Source: Moritella viscosa (lineage in GTDB: Bacteria > Pseudomonadota > Gammaproteobacteria > Enterobacterales > Moritellaceae). From it: a DNA stretch of 64,000 nucleotides. Every line of letters begins with the position of its first letter. Positions within the stretch are counted from its first letter, which is position 1. The stretch covers positions 3,173,846 through 3,237,845 of the forward strand of contig LN554852.1 of NCBI GenBank assembly GCA_000953735.1, in the 5' to 3' direction. The notes under the pieces are model-generated. The model had not been told where the DNA came from. It saw nothing but the letters and a program-made list of their open reading frames with translations, and did no database searches. The position numbers and the translations under genes were made by a program. Below are positions 54,284 to 64,000 of the stretch, one piece after another.

Positions 54284-56002
54284 TTATGCTGTTAATAAGC
54301 AACTGATTTCAATTTCTTTATAAATAACGTGTTCGATTATCGAGTCTGCATATTCAAATCCTTTACATATGCGTATTAAGTCCACGTGCGTTGTTTCGCT
54401 TGGCCACCCTGAAAAATAAAGCTCTTTGTATCCATCGACTATTTCTGCGCTTCTTAATACCACTTTCTGACACCACTCTTGGTCAACCGCACGCATTTCA
54501 AAATAATCGTCGGACTGATCGATACCTGGACATTGAGGATATTTAATCTTAATAATCGGAGCTGGTGGTGGCAATACCAACACCCCAACATTGGGATAGC
54601 TCAGTGTTTTTTTCTGTGTTTGATGAATAAAATCAGATAACTGAGATACATTCCACGCTTGTACATTGTCGCTATCAGTCCCCCCCTCAAACGATTGCTG
54701 CGCACTGTAGTTCGACATGCCTGTTAATTTCAACGCTTCATTTTTATGTTCATCTTCTAAACGAGATATTTCAGATAATGGTAATTGTTCATCCCTGTGA
54801 ATCACAAATACGTCTTGCTCTTCACCCTTAATCTTATGGGGAACCCAAATGTTTTCGAGAGGAAATCCTTCAGCTTCTCGTAACACGCTTTTATTTGGTT
54901 TCAATACACTTAAAACTGTATTAAAAGTAATGCGCATATCGAGTAAGGGTAATACAACATCAACAGTCTCTTCCGTTAGACCAAATACGCGCGCATTTCC
55001 ATACATATCTAATTCGGCATCGAGTATTTTCTTACCATTTTGGAAAACTTGATACGGTTCATAACTATAAATAGTATCGCCAGATTCATCATCAATCACA
55101 ATATCAAGATAACGACTCTGTTTGGAATTAGCAGGGCTCGCTGTGCGATAATAATTAATATCGACATCATTAAAGCATCCTTTATCACTAATCTTAATCT
55201 CTCGCCATAATTTATCCTGCCAAAACAAATAAATATAACCTTTTGTAAATGACGCTAACCTGTTTTTTTCAGCATCATGATAAAAGACTGGAATGACAGG
55301 CACTAATACATTATCCCACTCTGGCATATCCGTATCTTTAACGACTGGTGTGATGTCTTTAGCCAATAGCAGACTTAATGGATTCGGGTGTCCTTGCATT
55401 AGAATATTGAGATACAAGTCCCTCGGATCTGGCTCTAGACTTTTAAACTCAATTAAGCTGCGATGAGAATGCATAGCATCATGGTGAGATTGGCTAATTT
55501 TATCTTTCAGTATCTCTTTTTTACTTAAATATAATGTCGCACTCCCTCTTGGTCCCTGCCCTGCTAACTCCACCACGATTTTATGCTCAGGAATAGGTTC
55601 TACAGGAACATATGATGTTTGCGGAGCCAGGTATACATCGTCTTTTACTGCGGTGAAATTTGCTTTAACAACTTTAGGTTTATCCGTGGCTTTAACTCTG
55701 TCGACATGCTGTTTTATCACTGGGAATGAGGCAAATTGGGACGCTGTAATAGGCACAGTTCTTGGGTTCAACCCGATTGCAACCCACTGACCATTTGACA
55801 ATAGTCGCTGAATTATCGTTAAGATCTGTTGATCACTAGATTGCCCGAAAGAAGTGCTAAATTGACTAGGTAGTGGCCTGAGCACGGATTTAATATCGCG
55901 TACACGCGAGAGCTGGCTAATAACTTCATTAGGCAGCTGCAGGAACGCCAGCTCTTTATGGGTTAACTTGGAGCTGGGTATAAATTTATAAAGCGTTTGC
56001 AT
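54284..56002 (-). CDS. MIX/VasX-N-like T6SS protein
   Basis: 572 residues, GGAG ribosome site. Residues 233-270 read LVPVIPVFYHD then SFTKGYIYLFWQDKLWREI, which follow the order of the MIX marker (an shPhhP motif, then hRxGhhYhh). The conserved arginine is Thr here, so the motif is degenerate. The N-terminal 80 residues contain a VAIGLNPRTVP block of unknown kind. No signal peptide or transmembrane helix. MIX proteins are T6SS effectors; this one could instead be a loading partner for the OmpA-domain protein two genes downstream. Confidence 0.5.
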   Translation of the reverse strand: MQTLYKFIPSSKLTHKELAFLQLPNEVISQLSRVRDIKSVLRPLPSQFSTSFGQSSDQQILTIIQRLLSNGQWVAIGLNPRTVPITASQFASFPVIKQHVDRVKATDKPKVVKANFTAVKDDVYLAPQTSYVPVEPIPEHKIVVELAGQGPRGSATLYLSKKEILKDKISQSHHDAMHSHRSLIEFKSLEPDPRDLYLNILMQGHPNPLSLLLAKDITPVVKDTDMPEWDNVLVPVIPVFYHDAEKNRLASFTKGYIYLFWQDKLWREIKISDKGCFNDVDINYYRTASPANSKQSRYLDIVIDDESGDTIYSYEPYQVFQNGKKILDAELDMYGNARVFGLTEETVDVVLPLLDMRITFNTVLSVLKPNKSVLREAEGFPLENIWVPHKIKGEEQDVFVIHRDEQLPLSEISRLEDEHKNEALKLTGMSNYSAQQSFEGGTDSDNVQAWNVSQLSDFIHQTQKKTLSYPNVGVLVLPPPAPIIKIKYPQCPGIDQSDDYFEMRAVDQEWCQKVVLRSAEIVDGYKELYFSGWPSETTHVDLIRICKGFEYADSIIEHVIYKEIEISCLLTA

Positions 56003-56122
56003 TGTATCTCCACAACCTAATGATTAAATAAGTTGCAGTGATTTAAGCTGATTAGACTTAATAACGATTTGGTTTGAAAGGATTTTAAATAAATATAACG
56101 TGAAGTGCAATAGGTAAGGTAG

Positions 56123-56150
56123 AAATATTAACTATCGATAGTTAATATTT
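56123..56150. terminator. 28-base perfect palindrome after the giant lipoprotein gene
   Basis: Symmetric about the CGAT at its centre, with T-runs at both ends, nine bases after the stop at 56159. It can fold as a bidirectional terminator, though AT-rich. Confidence 0.6.
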
Positions 56151-56158
56151 TTTGAAGG

Positions 56159-59100
56159 TTAAATTCCGACTCGATCTGTTTCTTGTGATTTTTGTTCAGT
56201 TCCTGTCAATGGGGTACCCGTTAACGCCACTGGCGTTACCGAAAACGTGATAGTTTTGCCTTCCTCGGTATTGAGCAGTGTATACGTTAATCCCGTCGCC
56301 CCTAAGATCTCAGTGTTATTCGCATACCATTTAAACGTCGAGATACCTTCAAGATCACCGTCTATGTCCGTGAAGTCATAGGTACCCGTCAGCAGTTCAC
56401 CCACTGTCGGTGACAGCTTATCAATGTTGATGTTACTGGCAACCGGTGCTGCTCCTTGGATGGTAATCATGATGACATCTCCTGTACCATTTATACCCGC
56501 ACCATTAACATACGAACCATCATCAACTTTAATTGTAATCACGTCGTCAACGCCAGATTCAATCGTATAATTAGCGGTCCATTTACTCTTGTCGCCAGCG
56601 ACCATCATTAAGTCACTCACTAAACCGACGTCACCAGAAATAGGTGAGTATAATTTAATATCTGAAATATCAAATCCCTCAATATCTTCCAAAAATTGAA
56701 ACGAGAGAATAGACTTTTTAACACCCTCTAGTGTGACAGTTTCCTTTCCATCAGCAGTTATCTTTAGGGTAGGTGCTGGAAAATCAACAACCGTAACCGC
56801 TATATTCTCTTTAATCGCAAGTCTCTTAGCGAAATCTTCCGCTTTAATACTCAGTTTATAATCACCCGGGTTAGCTCCGGCTCTAAATTCAAAAATATAC
56901 TCACCACTAGGTTGATAAGGTCGAGTCGTGCTACTAGCCTGGATAACATTAGAGCCTTGTGTCAATTTAGCGATGATAGAATTACCGTCTAAATTGCTAT
57001 CACTAATAGTAGACCTGACGATATATCTATATCGATCTTGTCCATCAGGTGCTTCAAATGGCTGCTCCATTGATATGCCACTGATAACAGGTAGTTCCAT
57101 ATCAATGATCGCAGCAATACCTGCTGCTTCATATGTCTTATCACTAAGCGAGAAGGTCGATATTTCTCTTCCGATATTATCAAACACACTAACCGTTAGT
57201 TGATATAACCCTTGATTGGGAAAGATGAAATTTAAATGTCCATTGATAGTCTCATCAATATTACCCGCCGAAATAATCGCGTCTCCACCATCTTCAGGCG
57301 TTAAAGATAGTGAATATCTTTCAGCTTTAACCTTTGAATTTTCATCAGTTTTAACCGTAATTGAAAATGGCTGGTTCTGTTTTTCTAGTAATAATTTATA
57401 ATTTATAATTTTAGATTCTTCAAATGTAACTGTTACTTCAGGCTTTCCTAATGGTACTTTTATCTTTTTATTTGTTTTCAGACCAACGTTATCTGTTGCT
57501 GTTACATCTACATAGATAAAGGCCGCATCTCCAATTTTGCTAATCGGTATATTCATGACGAGAAAATTTTCGTCTGAATTCTTAGTTACATCGTAAGTGG
57601 TGTTACCAATATTAGATCTATAGCGAACGTTCGCAATTTGGCTCATACCATCTGAAATATCAAAACCAATATGTATATCCTCGCCCTCTCGTGTTAACGA
57701 TGTATGCTCATCAGCAATAATTGGTTTTTCATTATCTACCTGAAGCTTAATACTGTCAGAACCGATATTATCCCAATAATCAAAAACTGATACAGTTATA
57801 GGTAAGTTATGCCCTGCCAAATCATCAGGAATCGCAGATGTGAAAGTACTGCATCGATACTTAACACCTTTATCATCACTACATATTATAAATTTAGAAA
57901 ATTTAGGAGATTTAGTGTCGTCAGTTAAGAATGAGTAAGTCGTATTATTTAACTGCACCTTAACATCAAGTAACTCAGAGTTTTCAGCCAATTTCGTTCT
58001 AAAATTAAATGCAATCTGAGTCCCCATAACCCATTGATTAGTTACTAGATTAGTTATATTCACAAGTGGAACTACGCCCGGAACATTTAATTTAATGACT
58101 TTGTTATCACCAAGCGTAACATTACCGGTTTGATCTGTTACATTTTTTAAACTAACGGTATGTGTTGTGGCGCCTGGTTTAATTATAGCAGTGTAGTTTT
58201 CTACAAATTGATAATTAAACGTCTTCTCGCCATTATTAGATTTAGAATAAGGTTCTAAACCTTCAAAGTTGTTATGAGTAATGAGGCGCGGTACTATCTC
58301 AGATTTAATGCCTGACAGCGCATCATTAACTTCAATGGTAAATCGTAATTTCTTTATTCCCTTTTCAATGAAAACACTCTTAGAATCTAACATAAAGTTG
58401 TCATTGTTATTAATTGTTGGCGCTGTAACATCAATCATCTCAAATGAGAACTTCTGAATAACCTCGGTACCATTTCCACCTGTTGTTTTAGTGATGAGAA
58501 CCAGAGGTTGCCCATCGAGATCCTGTGTAAACTCCTTAAATTTACATACAGGGGAACTTGCGCCTTCATAGCTAACATAAGGGGCATCTGTGTCTTTAGG
58601 TACTTTGCCTTCAGGTATTTTGTCTTCAGTCCAGTTGTCTCGGATCCAACATTGAAGCTTCTGTAAACCCGAGAAGTCATCCCCTGCCACAGAAAATTCA
58701 ACATTCATATTTTTACCCGCACGATACGTGGAGAAATTGGCAGGTTCAGTTACACTAAGCTGGTAGCCGCCACGCTTTACAACGACAGTCCTAAATATAC
58801 GGGTAGATTGACTTGCTTGCCCTGAATTAGTTTTAGTCGCATTGTATACATTGATATCAATACTATAGTTACCATCACTCTCTAACGTTAAAAGAGTCGT
58901 CCAGAGTGTAGGATCCTGTGAGTCTTGAACGAATGTTAAGTTACTCCCTTCGGCCTCATCGCCGCGTTTAAGTATCGCTTCGATCCTCGACACTCCACTT
59001 TCTGGATCATCAACATTAAGCACTAACGATAATGCCCCTTGCTGACTAATTACTTCGTTTTCAGGTATTAGATCCCCATTTGGATAGTTGATTGCAAGCG

Positions 59101-62100
59101 TGCCAGTTGGAGGCGTAGAATCAACTTTAACATCAAAAATTGTATTGCTTAAATTACCTCGGACATCTTTAGCCCCTATTTTTAGGTTAAAATAATCCTT
59201 TAATGTTGTGACGATCTGGGTTCCTGTTGGCGTAGTCCCGACTCCATCTGGAACACCTTGATATTCCCAATATTTCACCGAACCGGCCTCAATGGAATCA
59301 TTACCAATATCGGTAATGGAAAAGTCGAAAATATAACCTGGTGCATAAAAATTTTGTTTATTATGACCATCTAAAGTAATAGTTGGCCCTTTATTATCAA
59401 AAATAGCGGTGATCGGCGCAGTATGGCTAATAAAACCATGTTCGTCTTCAGCTGTAACGATTAATCTAATTCGATCATTATCGCTTGGGGTTATTTTATC
59501 TGAAGCTGTTGTGTTTACTTCGATACTCAAGTTATCAACTTGATTAGGCTTAAAGCTTTTTATGATTTCGAAAAGGGTATTATCATCTAATTTCTGTGAC
59601 AAGCTGATATTTGAAATTCTGGAGTCATCTGTCATATTTAAAATATTAACAAAAAATTCACGCCCAACAATAACAACTCCGTTAGTATCTGAAGGCGATA
59701 CTGCATCGATAATAGCCGGAATATCAAACGTTACATAAGGACCTTCTTTGTCAATAATAAAGTGAACCTCACCATTACCGACATTTGCTGGATATGCACT
59801 ATCTTCGGCTGCTATATCAAATCGATACTTCCCTTCGTGGTCTAATTGTTCAGCATTTAATTGCACTTTAGTATCAATTTCACTACCGATAAGGTATGCA
59901 AATCTGTCGCTACAGTCTTCCAAATCAGCACAAACAGTTAAATTATATGGGGCGATTTTATCACCATATAACGTAATAACTACGTTACCAGCATCAGAAT
60001 GCGCAACATTCGTACCATAATTAATAACCGAGTTAGCAAGCCAAATCTCATTACCGCCCAAGGTGATAGGAGCAGATTCATTAGATGTAATGACAGGTGG
60101 TGTCGAATCTATGAACACATTAAACGTTTGCACGCCAGTGTCCTTATGACCAATAGCATTACCCAGTTTATCTGTACCTGCTATGGATAGCTTCCACTTA
60201 CCGTCATCTAAAGAATGTGATGATCTATCATCACTGGAGCAGACCTTAGTTTTACATAACGATATTGAAAATTTATTATTTTTAGTCTCCATTTCAGTAA
60301 TAAGATATTTTTTATCACCATCTTTAAAACGTAAGCTACGAGAATCTTCACCTACTGCATCTGAAATATCAAACTTTAATACTTGTCGGTAATTAAGGTT
60401 GATATATGTATCATTAGAATATTTTTCATCATAAGGAGCCGTATATTTATAAAAAGGAGGGGAATTATCAACGATAAAAGTTGTACTGTGTTTACCCTTT
60501 AATTCATTGTAGGCATTACCAATCTCGTCAGATGCACTAATCAACATCTCCATTCTTTGAATATTCGGATAATTACCTGAAATTGAATCAAAGTTAAACT
60601 GGTATGTTTTTTCAAAGCGCCCAACTATATCAGGAACAACCGTTATTGATGTTAATTCTTGCGTAGCAGCTTCAGATGAGTCCTTAGCCCAAAAGAACTT
60701 AAATTCTGAGGATACTACACCTGATGGATCTGTGATGCCAACTAAAACATCAACCACATCTTTTATATACCAGCGTCCATCCTTATAAACATTATTGATA
60801 GCATTAATAGCTGTTTTAATCGTGGTTTTAATAAGAGGTTTGGTTTCATCAATAGATACACCCGTATCTTTAAATAATGGATCACCGTTTAATGTAGGGT
60901 ATGCAGTTGCTATTGAGTTCGCATAATACATAAGCGTAATATCATTGATGTAACTTTCACTGCTGCCATCACCGAATTTTTCATGCACAAAATTAAAATA
61001 AAATTTAGCTAAATCACTTCGATACGTTTTAGGTCCCAGCTCCTTTCCCCCATAAGTTATTTGCTTACCATTATTTTCACCATCAATAAGACCATCTGAA
61101 AAATCAGCATAAAACGCTTTGGCGAAATCAACACTACTACCATGACTCGGTGCGTAATAATTTTCCATTTCCCCTAATGCTTCAACAATAAAACGGTGCT
61201 GATATGGCAGTGGGTACCCAGAAGGTACTCCATCTTCTAAATCTTCATTGGTCGCATAACTCGTCAATATTGGATTGAAGTGGAAAAAAGAACCGGTACC
61301 TAAAAACAAATTATTTACTAACTTTAATATGTCGCGCGCATTTTCGCTTGATTTGTCAGAGACATTCCAAAGCGAATCAAAGAAACCCGATTGAAAAACT
61401 GAAAGCTCAGTGAGATAAATATCATTAGAGCCGTTAACTAACGTATAGCCACTAATCGGTCCGTAGGGGCCAATACCTGTATCCGGATCTAAGTTAACAC
61501 CAATCTGCTCATCTTGACTCCATTGGTAAAATTTAACATTACCTCCTGACAATGATATTTTATGTACCTCTCCATCATAAGAAGTCTGAAGAGAACAACT
61601 TGCTAAATCTGTGGCTTTCGCTGATGGGTTATTTTTAAGTGCAACAGGCTTTAAATCACAACTACTAACAGCTTGGAATGCTCCTTTATCAACGATTCTA
61701 TACAGGGTCGCTTTCGCATCTAAAAATGGTGTAAATACAGTTACCACAGGTAACGCAAAGGTACTTCTAAATGAATATGTAAATACCTGATCTGATTTAT
61801 TACCCGATTCATCCTTGACAGACACTGTAATTCGCTGAACATAGCCTTCCGATGCATGTTTAAATCCACTTCCAAATATATCTTTTGTAAATGGTATATA
61901 ATAAGTAAGCCGTTCTAATTTTTCCCCTTCATTTAATTTTCCGATTGAGTTGTGGGGAATAACATGTTTTTTATCTTGATCGATATTTGTAATTGTATGT
62001 GTTGTTGTGATTTTATCAAAGCTTTTACCTGCTTCATACTTTACTGTCAAAATTAATTTTTCTGCCGATGTACCTGTATTATCAGCTAAATCATCGCTCA

Positions 62101-64000
62101 CAGTGACTTTAATATAAGGTATTTTATTGTCGTCTAATATTTGAGCATTAAAATCAAGAAAGCTATCGGGCGTAATACCATCAATTGCTGTTAAGCCTGC
62201 TATTGCATACTTATAATCGATCTTTAGGTATTTTTCCACCCCCATATCGGTAAAGCTCTCTTGTCCTAAATAATCCTCAGATTCTTTAGGACCACCAGAT
62301 GTCAAATCTAAAAAATTCATTTGCTTACTTGGAAATTCAATCGTCTTAATTGGTGACTTTTCATCAGAAAATACATTATAAGTTATTGATGATTTATTAT
62401 TATTATTGTCTTTAACTTCAACTTTAAAGCCAGTAGTTCCATTACCTTTAAATACCGATTTAGGCATTGATACACTAAATCTACATATATTATCACCACG
62501 GTCAGATATACTATCAACACATGCTAGAGTCTCTGGCTCGCCTGAATTTACAGATAATTTTACGGGTTTTGCTATACCGGTCTCTGTGTCCTTAATAGTT
62601 CCCGCTAATATATAATCAAGACTCCCATCAGCATTTGGATTGTAAAGGGTTGGTGACACATCTTTATCTATCTCAATTTCAGGTGCTAAATTATCCCATA
62701 AGAACTCTATTGACTGGCTATCGCCTTTATTACCAAATACATCAGAAACAAAAAATGATATTCTCGCTTTTTGTACATTTATACCATCAAAATCAAGTTC
62801 GCGAGTGTCTACGTCAACATAAGAATAAAATACTTGCTGCCCTTCAACAAATGATGATGAGTCAAAATAACATAAGCCGCCGACTTCATCATTACAGGAT
62901 GAAATAACATGCCATTCATCTTGTGAATCCTGATATTCAAATGCCAGTGAAACAGTTCTTATACCAATATAATCAGACACATCAAATTCGATGCGATCAA
63001 TTAAGGATAATATCCCCCCCCCTCGTTTCGATACGACTGGCACATCAGAATCAATTGACAATCCACCTGTCCCAGAAATAACCTCAGAGTCTGGATTATT
63101 TAGTTGTTCAGAAAATTCATTATATTGATCTGCAGACGTTCCAGATTTATTTATTTCAGGATCATTAACGACTCGCAACATATGTTGAGCTAATTTATTT
63201 GTATATAGTTCAGCCTTAACGATTTGATGTCCAAATGAAATTGTTTGTACAAATCCATTATTATCCCAAATATTGCCGTCTAAAATACCATCTGACTTAA
63301 CATCTAGATACTGTAAGACTGATAGGTTGTATGAACTGTATATATTTTTTTCACCTAGGGTGGATTCATTTAATTTTTCATATGCATATGAAGAATATGC
63401 AGCAAGAAGAGCACCATATTTATGCTGTTCTGTCACTTGTCCGCTTGACCCTTCTAGAGTTAGATCGAAAGGTCTAGTTGAAAATACGTCAAAGCCATAT
63501 AGTCCCGAAATTTTAATCTTAGAATCTCTTATAGCAGCACTAGCATCAGCCTTATTCCAATCCATTAAATATTCAGTGAGTCCCGCGCTAAAATTAGTCA
63601 AAGGAGTAACCATCACATTATGGTTATTACCCTCAGAATAATTGATATACGTAATCAATTTAAGCGGACCATTAACGCTGGAACTATCGACAGGAGTCTT
63701 CGTATAAGGGTCTAAATACCCTCCGCCTACAGATTCAATATACACAGGCATTGAACCTGCCTTTATTTCCAAACTATATTCACCTTTCGAATTAGTCTGA
63801 ACAAAGCCTAATAATTTACCCACACGACCATTTTTAAATTCGTAAGCACTCACTACTGATTTTGATACAGCCGCATCAAAAACGACGCCTGAAATATGTC
63901 CTACTTCACGTTCTGCAGGTTTTGATGACGAACTTTCGCCACCACAACCTACAATAAAATTGAGTAATAAAACTACTGATAAAACGCTTCGGATTTTCAT
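56159..64000 (-). CDS. Giant surface lipoprotein with Ig-like repeats
   Basis: 2613 residues; the ATG is the last three bases of the window, so any ribosome site is outside. Lipoprotein signal with lipobox FIVGC (Cys19) and GGESSSS after it. Residues about 33-90 look like a carboxypeptidase-regulatory-like beta domain; 130-300 are helical (VTPLTNFSAGLTEYLMDW). Then come many Ig-like units marked by a DNxxP/DSTPP boundary (FIVDNSPP, FIDSTPPVI, KVDSTPPTG, VDNEKPII). A helical insert interrupts them near residues 900-1100. The last 80 residues (VGELLTGTYDFTDIDGDLEG, KTITFSV) are another repeat type. Likely an outer-membrane adhesin or biofilm protein. Not T6SS-specific as far as seen. Confidence 0.75.
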   Translation of the reverse strand: MKIRSVLSVVLLLNFIVGCGGESSSSKPAEREVGHISGVVFDAAVSKSVVSAYEFKNGRVGKLLGFVQTNSKGEYSLEIKAGSMPVYIESVGGGYLDPYTKTPVDSSSVNGPLKLITYINYSEGNNHNVMVTPLTNFSAGLTEYLMDWNKADASAAIRDSKIKISGLYGFDVFSTRPFDLTLEGSSGQVTEQHKYGALLAAYSSYAYEKLNESTLGEKNIYSSYNLSVLQYLDVKSDGILDGNIWDNNGFVQTISFGHQIVKAELYTNKLAQHMLRVVNDPEINKSGTSADQYNEFSEQLNNPDSEVISGTGGLSIDSDVPVVSKRGGGILSLIDRIEFDVSDYIGIRTVSLAFEYQDSQDEWHVISSCNDEVGGLCYFDSSSFVEGQQVFYSYVDVDTRELDFDGINVQKARISFFVSDVFGNKGDSQSIEFLWDNLAPEIEIDKDVSPTLYNPNADGSLDYILAGTIKDTETGIAKPVKLSVNSGEPETLACVDSISDRGDNICRFSVSMPKSVFKGNGTTGFKVEVKDNNNNKSSITYNVFSDEKSPIKTIEFPSKQMNFLDLTSGGPKESEDYLGQESFTDMGVEKYLKIDYKYAIAGLTAIDGITPDSFLDFNAQILDDNKIPYIKVTVSDDLADNTGTSAEKLILTVKYEAGKSFDKITTTHTITNIDQDKKHVIPHNSIGKLNEGEKLERLTYYIPFTKDIFGSGFKHASEGYVQRITVSVKDESGNKSDQVFTYSFRSTFALPVVTVFTPFLDAKATLYRIVDKGAFQAVSSCDLKPVALKNNPSAKATDLASCSLQTSYDGEVHKISLSGGNVKFYQWSQDEQIGVNLDPDTGIGPYGPISGYTLVNGSNDIYLTELSVFQSGFFDSLWNVSDKSSENARDILKLVNNLFLGTGSFFHFNPILTSYATNEDLEDGVPSGYPLPYQHRFIVEALGEMENYYAPSHGSSVDFAKAFYADFSDGLIDGENNGKQITYGGKELGPKTYRSDLAKFYFNFVHEKFGDGSSESYINDITLMYYANSIATAYPTLNGDPLFKDTGVSIDETKPLIKTTIKTAINAINNVYKDGRWYIKDVVDVLVGITDPSGVVSSEFKFFWAKDSSEAATQELTSITVVPDIVGRFEKTYQFNFDSISGNYPNIQRMEMLISASDEIGNAYNELKGKHSTTFIVDNSPPFYKYTAPYDEKYSNDTYINLNYRQVLKFDISDAVGEDSRSLRFKDGDKKYLITEMETKNNKFSISLCKTKVCSSDDRSSHSLDDGKWKLSIAGTDKLGNAIGHKDTGVQTFNVFIDSTPPVITSNESAPITLGGNEIWLANSVINYGTNVAHSDAGNVVITLYGDKIAPYNLTVCADLEDCSDRFAYLIGSEIDTKVQLNAEQLDHEGKYRFDIAAEDSAYPANVGNGEVHFIIDKEGPYVTFDIPAIIDAVSPSDTNGVVIVGREFFVNILNMTDDSRISNISLSQKLDDNTLFEIIKSFKPNQVDNLSIEVNTTASDKITPSDNDRIRLIVTAEDEHGFISHTAPITAIFDNKGPTITLDGHNKQNFYAPGYIFDFSITDIGNDSIEAGSVKYWEYQGVPDGVGTTPTGTQIVTTLKDYFNLKIGAKDVRGNLSNTIFDVKVDSTPPTGTLAINYPNGDLIPENEVISQQGALSLVLNVDDPESGVSRIEAILKRGDEAEGSNLTFVQDSQDPTLWTTLLTLESDGNYSIDINVYNATKTNSGQASQSTRIFRTVVVKRGGYQLSVTEPANFSTYRAGKNMNVEFSVAGDDFSGLQKLQCWIRDNWTEDKIPEGKVPKDTDAPYVSYEGASSPVCKFKEFTQDLDGQPLVLITKTTGGNGTEVIQKFSFEMIDVTAPTINNNDNFMLDSKSVFIEKGIKKLRFTIEVNDALSGIKSEIVPRLITHNNFEGLEPYSKSNNGEKTFNYQFVENYTAIIKPGATTHTVSLKNVTDQTGNVTLGDNKVIKLNVPGVVPLVNITNLVTNQWVMGTQIAFNFRTKLAENSELLDVKVQLNNTTYSFLTDDTKSPKFSKFIICSDDKGVKYRCSTFTSAIPDDLAGHNLPITVSVFDYWDNIGSDSIKLQVDNEKPIIADEHTSLTREGEDIHIGFDISDGMSQIANVRYRSNIGNTTYDVTKNSDENFLVMNIPISKIGDAAFIYVDVTATDNVGLKTNKKIKVPLGKPEVTVTFEESKIINYKLLLEKQNQPFSITVKTDENSKVKAERYSLSLTPEDGGDAIISAGNIDETINGHLNFIFPNQGLYQLTVSVFDNIGREISTFSLSDKTYEAAGIAAIIDMELPVISGISMEQPFEAPDGQDRYRYIVRSTISDSNLDGNSIIAKLTQGSNVIQASSTTRPYQPSGEYIFEFRAGANPGDYKLSIKAEDFAKRLAIKENIAVTVVDFPAPTLKITADGKETVTLEGVKKSILSFQFLEDIEGFDISDIKLYSPISGDVGLVSDLMMVAGDKSKWTANYTIESGVDDVITIKVDDGSYVNGAGINGTGDVIMITIQGAAPVASNINIDKLSPTVGELLTGTYDFTDIDGDLEGISTFKWYANNTEILGATGLTYTLLNTEEGKTITFSVTPVALTGTPLTGTEQKSQETDRVGI

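Overview
The window looks like chromosomal DNA from a cold or marine gammaproteobacterium, in the Moritella/Vibrio/Shewanella neighbourhood. This rests on AT-rich composition, an ElyC homologue, adjacent tpiA and pfkA, and a type VI secretion system (T6SS) whose gene order resembles Vibrio parahaemolyticus T6SS1. The species assignment is inference. No rRNA, tRNA, CRISPR array or transposase was found.

Layout. (1) 1-6.4 kb: a 5'-truncated helical, kleisin-like gene followed at once by a TOPRIM protein resembling JetD/MksG (Wadjet/Mks systems); a small pair of cytochrome oxidase subunit III/IV-like membrane proteins; then elyC, tpiA and pfkA. (2) 6.4-17.8 kb, nearly all minus strand: a secreted BspA/DUF285-repeat protein and then a toxin-immunity array. 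The array holds one intact PAAR-like (DUF4150) carrier, a displaced C-terminal copy of that carrier, two different AHH-type nucleases encoded as separate genes, and ten small immunity-type genes in five pairs. Most pairs are closed by the same hairpin terminator. (3) 17.8-28.3 kb: tssL, tssK, tssJ, tagH and an outer-membrane-like protein on minus; a membrane-anchored TssA-like gene, tssM and an Lrp-type regulator on plus. (4) 28.4-43.7 kb, minus strand: one long run hcp, vgrG, a DUF6484 gene, a HEAT-like gene, DUF2169, a thiolase-like protein, ppkA, tssA, tssB, tssC, tssE, tssF, tssG. A sigma-54-type promoter lies before hcp. (5) 44.1-48.4 kb, plus strand: clpV and the sigma-54 activator vasH. 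(6) 48.4-56.0 kb, minus strand: a large OmpA-domain protein, a lipoprotein and a MIX/VasX-like protein, probably effectors or accessories. (7) 56.2-64.0 kb: one giant lipoprotein of 2613 residues with many Ig-like repeats.

How it fits together. TssJ/L/M form the membrane complex; TssK/F/G/E with VgrG form the baseplate; TssA/B/C and Hcp build the sheath and tube; ClpV recycles the sheath. VasH probably drives the hcp operon through the sigma-54 promoter. PpkA and TagH suggest a phosphorylation input. The DUF4150 carrier probably caps VgrG, with DUF2169 as its likely adaptor, and delivers the AHH nuclease; the small genes downstream protect kin.

The most notable structure is in the toxin-immunity array. 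It reads as two tandem units with the same gene order (carrier, AHH, long Imm, short Imm, terminator, long Imm, short Imm, terminator). The two ends of the units are nearly identical, while the toxin and its neighbouring immunity genes in the middle differ. A fifth immunity pair and fossil carrier fragments lie between and beyond the units. This suggests a toxin-switching locus built on homologous carrier ends.
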